Positions 56,249 through 64,000 of a stretch of 64,000 bases of DNA are shown here, in pieces. How positions within the stretch are numbered: position 1 is the first letter of the stretch; the number at the start of each line of letters is the position of its first letter. This stretch comes from Microthyrium microscopicum (taxonomy: Eukaryota > Ascomycota > Dothideomycetes > Microthyriales > Microthyriaceae). Position numbers and translations under genes: made by a program. Under the pieces are notes generated by a model. That model did not search any database, was not told where the DNA came from, and was given only the letters and a program-made list of their open reading frames with translations. Location: contig MU004235.1 in assembly GCA_010405405.1 (NCBI GenBank), forward strand, positions 1,874,157 to 1,938,156, read 5' to 3'.

Positions 56249-58653
56249 ATGGTTAAAGGGTTCAGCTTCCAGTTGTTGGCATGGCTCTGGGCAGTTCCAT
56301 CGCTGGCTGCGTTTCCAGACTGCAAGAATGGACCTCTCAAGGACAATAAGGTCTGTGATATGACTGCCGGTAAAATTCACCAACCCTTCAAAATTCTTTG
56401 GGATCCTAATATTTGTTAGATGCCTTGGAGCGAGCCACATCATTAATCAAACTCTTTACCGTCGAAGAGAAGATCAATAACACAGGCAACACAAGTCCCG
56501 GCGTCCCACGACTCGGCTTGCCCGCATATCAATGGTGGTCGGAAGCACTACACGGCGTCGCCCACAGTCCAGGCGTCAAGTTCTCCAAGAACGGCAACTT
56601 TAGCTATGCGACCTCATTTCCACAGCCCATCACCATGGGCGCCGCATTTGACGATGCGCTTATCAAAGATGTCGCTACCATCATTAGCACGGAGGCGCGC
56701 GCATTCAGCAACGCGGGTCGCACTGGCTTGGACTTTTGGACACCGAATATAAACCCGTTCAGAGATCCACGATGGGGTCGTGGACAAGAGACGCCCGGCG
56801 AAGATCCATTCCATCTGTCGAGCTATGTGCATGCGCTCATAGATGGACTCCAAGGAAACACGGAAAGCAGATACAAGCGCATTGTGGCGACATGTAAGCA
56901 CTACGCGGGCTACGACATCGAGCAATGGCAAGGCAACGCACGCTTCGGCTTCAACGCTGTTATCTCACCACAAGATCTGGTAGAGTACTACATGCCGCCC
57001 TTCCAAGAATGTGCGCGGGACTCGAATGTTGGCGCCTTCATGTGTTCATATAACGCAGTGAATGGTGTGCCAGCGTGCGCAGATCCATATCTGCTACAGA
57101 CAATTTTGCGCGAGAAGTGGAACTGGAGCAGCGAGCAGCAGTGGGTCACTAGCGATTGTGATGCGGTCGCGAATGTGTTTACGGACCATCACTTTACGAA
57201 GACGCCGGAGGAAGCTGTGGCGGAGAGTCTGAAGGCTGGGACTGATGTGGACTGTGGGCCGTATTATCAGAAATACCTGCCAAATGCGTATAAGCAGGGT
57301 CTATTCAATGACTCTGTGCTGGATATGGCGTTAATACGACAATATTCTTCGCTCATACGACTTGGATACTTCGATCCAGCGGAGGCTCAACCATATCGCT
57401 CCGTCGGCTTCGACAGCGTAGCGACGGAGGGAAATCTGGCACTTGCCAAACGCGCTGCGGTCGAAGGAATGGTGCTTCTCAAAAACGACGGTCTCCTCCC
57501 GCTCTCGATCAAGAATAAGCCAAAAATTTCACTTCTCGGCGACTGGGCGAACGCCACGACACAAATGCAAGGAAATTACAAAGGCACCGCACCCTTCCTA
57601 ACCTCCCCTCTCGCCGCCGCCCAAAATCTATCCGCTACCGTTACATACGCTAGCACCCCCGAGGCAGCCAAAGACGCCGATGTAATCATCTACATCGGCG
57701 GCATCGACAACCACATCGAAGCAGAAGATCTCGACCGCAACAGCATATCATGGAACGCGAGCCAACTCTCCACCATCTCCACGCTCTCCTCCTACGGAAA
57801 GAAGATGCTCGTTGTCCAAATGGGCGGCGGCCAAGTCGATTCGTCCGCAATCAAGGCCAATGCTAACATCTCTGCGCTTATCTGGGCAGGCTATCCAGGC
57901 CAAGCAGGTGGTACCGCGCTCTTCGATATCATCACAGGCGTTTCCGCGCCCGCAGGTCGTTTGCCAATCACGCAGTATCCAGCGAGCTATGTAGACGCCG
58001 TCCCAATGACGGATATGGCGCTGAGGCCGGGCCCGAAGAATCCAGGACGCACGTATAAGTGGTATACGGGAAAGCCGGTTTTTGAGTTTGGTCATGGCTT
58101 GCATTATACCAAGTTCAGTGCTTCTATCGTCACCGAAGGCGGGCTGGCGAAGAGCTATAGTATCAGCGATCTGATGAGTAAGTGTAAGGCGAGCATTGCG
58201 GACAGCTCGAGCGGTGTCAAATACGCCGATAAATGTGCCCTTGGAACTGTTCATGCTGCAATCAAGAACAAGGGTAACGTCACGTCGGACTATGTTGCAC
58301 TCGGCTTCCTGGCCGGTCAATTTGGGCCAGCGCCGCACCCAAAGAAGAGTCTGGTGGCATATACACGTCTTTCTGATATTGCGGGTGGTGCCAGCCAGAC
58401 AGCAGATCTGGATTTGACGCTGGGTAGTTTGGCGAGAGTAGAGGATAATGGGAAGAAGGTGCTATATCCTGGGACGTACAAGCTGGAAGTCGACAACGGA
58501 CCACTGACGAGTGTTACTTTCACGTTGACGGGAGAGAAGGCCACGCTGGATGAATGGCCGGTGCAGAAGAATCAGAGACCGCATACGGCGAAGGGAGTGG
58601 GTAAAGGGAATGGATATCAGGGGCCGAATCCTTATCAGGCTCCTATTGCTTGA
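56249..58653 (+). CDS. GH3 exo-beta-1,4-xylosidase, secreted
   Basis: This enzyme removes xylose from the ends of xylo-oligosaccharides in hemicellulose breakdown. Exon 1 (56249-56369) encodes a signal peptide (MVKGFSFQLLAWLWAVPSLA) and AFPDCKNGPLKDNKVCDMTA. A 50-nt intron (GTAAAA donor, CCTAAT branch, GTTAG acceptor) leads to exon 2 (56420-58653, DALERATSLIKLFTVEEKIN). The protein is 784 aa. The landmarks are LPAYQWWSEALHGVA, DPRWGRGQETPGEDP, KHYAGYDIEQW and the nucleophile region QQWVTSDCDAV, followed by the GH3 C-terminal sandwich and a fibronectin-III-like end. The F.DC.NGPL..N.VCD start matches fungal beta-xylosidases. Without exon 1 it would wrongly appear cytosolic. Confidence 0.92.
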
Positions 58654-59440
58654 GATATCAACATATTGGGAAATGAATAGCACATCATCATGCAGACAAT
58701 GATAATAATCTGCTATATCTTGTCATTTGCTGCTCGCATTTGAAATGCTTCTTATCCGTCTATCCATCTCCAACGTATGATAGATTTGAATCTCCATTCT
58801 GAATAAAACTAAATTAATTTAATATCGTCGGTATTCATAATAGTATAGTTTGAAGCAGATCCTATCTTTGGCTGGCTAGAAACAATTCAGTGATTCTAGG
58901 TACAGTCAGACCTCGGATCTTTCCGACAAGAAGCCAACAAAATACACCTCTCTACACCAATGGATGTTGAAGATATCAAGCCATTCCCAAAACAAAGAAT
59001 GCGCCGGGCAGCTTGATTGACCATGACGAATCAAGTCATTCAAAGGTTACCATTCGCCGAACAACGAGTCAAGTTGCCGCTTACACCATGCTCGCCACGA
59101 GTTAGATGGGCTGGACGCGTTGCAGATCATCGCCACCCCCAGACTAAACCCGCATCGCGGGGAACAAAGTCGGCAGTTTTGCAGCTACCACACGCTGTAA
59201 GACAATGTTTTATCAGGTCAGATGTCAGGATTAACCCATTGTAGCTGGGATAGTCAAGTACTTCTCCACGATGTGACCGGGTTCAATAGCTTTCAACGGC
59301 CTGACGTCAAACATGATTCGCATAATCTCACCGGGCTTACCAGCCTCATCCTAGACATGAACAGCTCAAGCTTTCTACTTAATCTCTCTTCTTGGCTTCC
59401 GTGACGATAGCCTCACTTCTTCAATCCCAAATTCTCCAAA
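58654..59440. other. intergenic, 0.8 kb
   Basis: This holds the GH3 3' region and the MFS promoter. Nothing else is recognised. Confidence 0.55.
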
Positions 59441-61254
59441 ATGGCTACTCACGACGGGCATATCCCAGAAAAGGTATTTCTTATCCATCATCAAAGTCCA
59501 TTAGGCCACCCAACGTACTTACACACGTCCAGGAGCGACATGAAATTGAAGAAGAGCTCCATACGGAGCTTTTGCCCGGCACTGAAATCATGGCCGACGT
59601 TGGGAGACACAGCTTCGTTAAAAGCGGCGATGCATCCCACCGGGTCCTCGTGCCTCAACCGACAGATAATCCCCACGATCCCTTGAATTGGACACCCTTC
59701 TGGAAACTCGCTGCCATCACCGCCGCCTCCTGGGTGACATTTACCCAAGGTTTCGCGCCCCTCTCACTCGCGCCACAGTTTCCCTATTACATGAAGGAAT
59801 TTGATCGCAGTCTCGCCGATGTCGTGCAATTCACCGGCGTATGCATCCTCGTCTTAGGCTTCTCCAATTTCATTTGGGTGCCTCTCAGCACGTCCTTCGG
59901 TAGACGGCCGGTGTATATTGCAAGCCAGTGTGTCTGTTTTGGATCGATGATTTGGCGTGCAAAAGCGACAAGTTATGGGAGTTTTATGGGGGCTTGTGTG
60001 CTCAATGGTATTGGCGCGGGGCCGTGTGAGACGATTCAGCCGGCGGTTATTGCGGATATGTTCTTTTTGCATGTTCGGGGTAGGTGGAATACTCTGTATT
60101 GGGTTGTGTATATGGGGAGTTTGATGGTTGCGCCGATTATCTCGGGAAGCATGGCGGAGCATTCTGGGTGGCGGTCATTTTGGTGGTATGTATGACTTGT
60201 ATTGTTTAGATCACTTGAGACTAATAAGTGTGTATAGGCTGAACGTAGGGATGACTGGGTTGAGCATTCTTCTGTGCATATTCTTATTTCCCGAGACGAA
60301 ATGGGATCGGCGAGAGAACCCTCTGGCAGACTTGGACAAGAATAATGCATTCAAGGAGAAGAACGATGTAGCAGACGGGAACGATGCAGGTTCTGCGCCT
60401 ATTGAAGCTCTGACTACAGCAGATGTGATCGAGCGCGATCCATATCTGGGTAAAGGGACACCTAGTAAAGCGCAATTCCGATTTTTCACACCCAACGCCA
60501 ACCCTTGGAGGAATATGGGTTTAGATCTCTGGATCCCATGGAAACTATTTGCCTTCCCCATTGTCGAATTCGCCAGCTTCGTTGTTAGTTGGAGTTGCAG
60601 CTCTTTCCTTACCATCAATCTCACACAATCTCAAGTGCTCGCGGCACCGCCTTACAACTGGAGTGCTCAGAATATCGGCTTCACTAACTTCGCTATCCTA
60701 ATCGGCGCCTTCATTGGCCTTGCTACAGCTGGTCCATTTTCAGATTGGATCTCCGACCGAGCAACCCGGCGAAATGGAGGCATTCGAGAACCAGAGATGC
60801 GGTTACCAGCTCTAATCCCATACGTGATCATCATGTATCTCGGCAACATTATTGTTTCCGTGGGCTATCAAAATCACTGGCCATGGCAAGCCATCGTTGT
60901 AATCGGATTTGCTTGTGCTGGCATCCAAGTTGCAGCGATTCCAGCCATTGTCAGCACATATGCTGTTGACAGTTATAAACCAGTCGCTGGAAGCTTATTC
61001 GTTAGTATAACGGTCAACAAGAATGTATGGGGATATGGATTCTCGAAATTTATCACGCCTTGGAGTGAAGAAGCTGGGTAAGATAATGAGATGCACTTCG
61101 TATAGGGACGATGCTAACAATGACAAGATTCATCAAGCCGATTATGACAAACGGAACTTTGACTTTGGTATGGTGTCTCTTTGGCATCCTGTTCTTCTAT
61201 TATGGCAAAACATTCCGACGCTGGACGAGAAAAAGCAACGTCCATAGGCTATAA
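59441..61254 (+). CDS. MFS transporter (DHA1-like, multidrug/metabolite)
   Basis: Exons 59441-59473, 59533-60185, 60238-61077 and 61128-61254 give 550 aa; introns of 50-59 nt keep phase. Exon 1 encodes MATHDGHIPEK. The charged N-terminus ends in DNPHDPLNWTPFWKLAA, the typical D.P.NW start of fungal drug:H+ antiporters. FGRRPVYIASQ is the loop 2-3 MFS signature and LNGIGAGPCETIQPAVIADM the segment-5 region. A 100-residue central loop precedes the second half (AGPFSDWISDRATRRNGGIR, FFYYGKTFRRW). It faces the Zn2Cys6 regulator gene at only 86 bp, end to end. An efflux role for a metabolite is plausible; no biosynthetic gene is in the window. Confidence 0.88.
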
Positions 61255-61340
61255 ACATGAAATCGAGGCTCGAAATTGTGATGGAAAAGAGTTAACAAGA
61301 TGTCTCATGGACTTGTAGATCCGAATATGTAGTGTGGGAA

Positions 61341-62941
61341 TCATATTCTAACCAACACGAGACTTTCAGAGGAATTGCAGCTATCCAGGAAATCATCCAA
61401 CGGGATACCGCATACTTCTCGTAGATGTATCAAAATAGCCTCACACCAGCTGTTCTCCGGCAGATTCCAGTACTGGAAAAATCCCATTGCAACTGTGATT
61501 GGAAGAGCTATAAGGCTTGCTCCATTACCGGCAACTTCAGGCCCCAGAAAGTGATCGAGAGATTTTGCAATGTTCCTGGCACAGGTGTAGGCCCTGTTGT
61601 ATACATCTAGCTCCTGTGACGAGAAATCTCCGAACTGAGGCACACCTTGTTCAGCCTGCCTTGGCTTGTACGGAGTCTCAAATGTGGCCAGTGCGGTCCA
61701 GTGATTGCTGTATATCAACAACAGTGCTGTCCAGTATAGTATTTGAGAGTACGCAGTCGCTGAATCTGGGAACAGAAAGTTTCCAGAAAGTTTGCCGATG
61801 TGGGCCTTGCTGGGAGAGATACTGAGTAAAAAGGAGAGGTGGGAAGCTCTTTCAATATGCAGCTTATCTTGCGTCGACAGTACTCTCTCGCGCTGCCATG
61901 CTTCAAGTTCATTGATAAGTTTGTGAGTCTGGTCGATAAAGCATTGCACTTGTTTGACATCTCCAAATAGAGACACATTATCTCGCAATTCATCGGCGGC
62001 TTCCATGTATGCAGGCAATTGGGCCATGATTTGTAGTATTTCATGTACTGGATCTGTACCTACTGCTAAATTAGCAGTAACAGCATTCTCAAGGAAAATG
62101 GATTTTCTTCTTCCAATAGCATTAATAATCTGTGGCAAAATATTAACAGCAACACACGTCCAGAGTCAAATGACTTACTCTATTGTTCCTGTAACCGAAG
62201 CTAAGAGTCGTTTCCAGTGATGAGGTTGCATCATTTTTCGGCATATGTTGTATCAACAACCTCGTGGCATTGACGTGACTTGTCCATCCAAGGCAACGAT
62301 TTTCCGAGTATCCATAAATTTCATACAGTCCAAGTAGCATGACGGTTGCGAGCAGCTCCAAACTATAGTCTCCTGCAGACTGCCCGACCAGTTTTTGTGT
62401 TTCAAGCAAAGCCTTACTATACAAATGGACACTACAGTTTCTCATGGCGGCATCTTTTGTGGACATCGATATCCTAGCCGCACCTAGAGCCTCTAGAGCG
62501 GAAGATATGGCTGGGCTGGAAGGCAAATCGGGGACATATCTGAGCCAGTCGTCTGATTCTGTACCAGAAGCCGTAGCTGACCGGAAGCTTGCTGTCAGAT
62601 AGAAATCCAGAAATACATTTCGTAACAAAGTAGAAAAAGCACTCTGTTCACAGGTCTTGGGAAGTGAGAACACTGTAGGTGACCTTGCCGTTCGCTTCTG
62701 AGCGCGGATCGAATTGCTTGATTTGGTATCGTAGTTGATGAATTTCATTTCTCGTTCGTATCCTGCGCAAATAAGTCCAGATTTGGTGCATGTCCCGCAG
62801 GAAGGACGTTTCAAGTCACACTATTTGGGTCAGAACGCTTAGGCTCAAAAGGTATGAACTTCATGTATCAGGGTGACTTACTCCTTTCTTACGCCTTCTA
62901 CACGTGTCGCAGCGTCCTGAACGCCCAGGTGCACCTACCAT
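61341..62941 (-). CDS. Zn2Cys6 transcription factor
   Basis: Exons 62941-62882, 62820-62179 and 62129-61341 give 496 aa. The two introns (GTAAGT/AAATAG, GTAAGT/CACAG) are phase 0. The zinc cluster is built across the first splice: CDTCRRRKKG then CDLKRPSCGTCTKSGLIC. This spells Cys-x2-Cys-x6-Cys-x6-Cys-x2-Cys-x6-Cys (residues 11-38), the fungal binuclear cluster that binds CGG triplets. The middle matches the fungal-specific TF domain outline (LYSKALLETQKLVG, LELLATVMLLGLYEIY). It is convergent with the MFS gene, a frequent regulator-transporter pairing. The target is unknown. Confidence 0.88.
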
Positions 62942-63768
62942 TTCTGTTGCAGAGAATAAGTTCCGGAAGGATGCGAGGAAGAATAGGTTAAGCACTAGAT
63001 CATAATGCGACTTGATAACTTTGTAAGATTGATGGAAACTGCTACTTTTATGTGCGGGGATAATGACAGTCTAACATTCTAGAGGATTGACTTGAGCTTC
63101 AAGTTAGCTGCTCCCAGTATCTTTAAATAACCTTTGTATGTTGTGTCCAGCATGAATACGACCGCAAGAGCGGACAAGGCTGAGAACGATGCTTATGATT
63201 GGCGCGCACCTTGACTCCAAAAAGGGCCTAGTGTTCAGCCTCATTCTCAGCCTTATGGTCTTTTATGCCGAGCTTCAATGCAACATACAACTAATGACCA
63301 TTAGAAAGGTTATCGCTAGAATTCGCAGCTGCCAAGCAAGAACTCCATTGATTACCAAGATAGTATTTCTATACACATCAATGTGGTTGTAGCCAAATAC
63401 ATCCATCGAAGAGTCAGCATCTTTCCGGAATTTACCAAGGTCTTGCCTTGTCAGGTAAGAAATAAGAAGGACAATTCATCAGCCTAAATCTCAGCATTTG
63501 AAGCCTCGAACTGAAGTCTGCCTGTTATCAAAATCGCTGGTGCCTCTTACCATCAGTGACGTTTGAAGTCCTCCATTAGCAGCAGCCTTACATGCGTCCC
63601 TCTATCAAACCAATACACCAGTACTGTTTACCTTTCTCTACTTTAGCTCGATACCACGAATCTGTACCACAGATTGTTTGCCAAGTCTCACACTTATTCC
63701 AATCTTCTTTACTCTTGGTGGCTGAGCTAAGGTTAAACCCCAATTCCTTCTAGAGTCCTCTCCTTGCA
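62942..63768. other. intergenic, 0.8 kb
   Basis: Upstream regions of the TF gene (leftward) and the right-edge gene (rightward). A 67-codon ORF at 63189-63392 is unsupported. Confidence 0.55.
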
Positions 63769-64000
63769 ATGGCATCCTACAATTCTGGACCTTTCGGTGG
63801 TTCTTACGGTTCGCTTGCTACAGCCAGTCCAAGTGTAGCTTCTAGTGCATTCACGTAAGCTCTATTTCCAGTGCTCCGTATCTTTGAGACCTCCTAACCC
63901 CATCGAAAGGCCTTACCTCTCCGGCAATCGCTTGATATGCGCGAAGGTTCGGGACGATGACCCTCCCGATGGCGTCTTACCTCCTCGGGGTAGCCATCTG
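63769..64000 (+). CDS. unidentified gene, 5' end only
   Basis: Exon 1 (63769-63854) starts at GCAATGGC and encodes MASYNSGPFGGSYGSLATAS and a few more Ser/Ala residues. A GTAAGC donor, a CTAAC branch and a CGAAAG acceptor (intron 63855-63909) lead to PYLSGNRLICAKVRDDDPPD, running off the window. A Gly/Ser-rich start without a signal peptide; the family cannot be named from 59 residues. Confidence 0.6.

Overview
The window looks like a chromosome segment of a filamentous ascomycete (Pezizomycotina). Genes are on both strands at about one per 2 kb. Introns are short (about 50-210 nt) with GT(A/G)(A/T)GT donors and CTAAC/CTGAC-like branch sites. The content is typical of such fungi: F-box expansions, a HET domain, Zn2Cys6 regulators, small secreted cysteine-rich proteins and plant-wall-degrading enzymes. 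The class cannot be fixed from sequence reading alone. No transposon, tRNA, rRNA or CRISPR was recognised. I found 31 protein genes; most are spliced, and exon borders were set by reading donor, branch and acceptor sites and checking that phase is kept.

Left part (1-20 kb). The 5' end of an AA9 polysaccharide monooxygenase gene lies on the left edge, then an F-box/ankyrin gene. Five paralogous F-box/LRR-like genes follow, all on the minus strand and four of them starting MHRALAIPE (copies 1-5, about 3.9-20.1 kb). They are interrupted only by an NCS1 nucleobase transporter. The array shows recent evolution: a roughly 250-residue Asp/Ser repeat insertion in copy 3, loss of the shared intron plus a private intron in copy 5, and duplicated upstream blocks.

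Middle part (20-45 kb). This holds mostly housekeeping genes: a conserved membrane protein of unknown role, the U3 snoRNP protein Rrp9, a WD40 protein, a long CorA-like membrane protein with an SR-rich N-terminus, a Nudix hydrolase, a GNAT acetyltransferase, a superoxide-dismutase-like mitochondrial ribosomal protein, an OPT oligopeptide transporter and an atypical kinase-like protein. Small secreted proteins lie between them, one of which (12 cysteines in 78 residues) is visible only after splicing.

Right part (45-64 kb). It contains two more small secreted proteins, a NEDD8-like protein that ends in a single glycine, a single-pass cysteine-rich surface protein, a short HET protein, DAHP synthase (aromatic amino acids), a GH3 beta-xylosidase, and an MFS transporter convergent with a Zn2Cys6 regulator. 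A truncated gene starts at the right edge.

Two themes recur. One is ubiquitin-type regulation: six F-box genes and a divergent NEDD8-like protein, the modifier that activates the cullin scaffolds F-box proteins use. The other is secretion toward a plant substrate or host: AA9, GH3 and four small secreted proteins. The link between the F-box array and the NEDD8-like gene is inference only.
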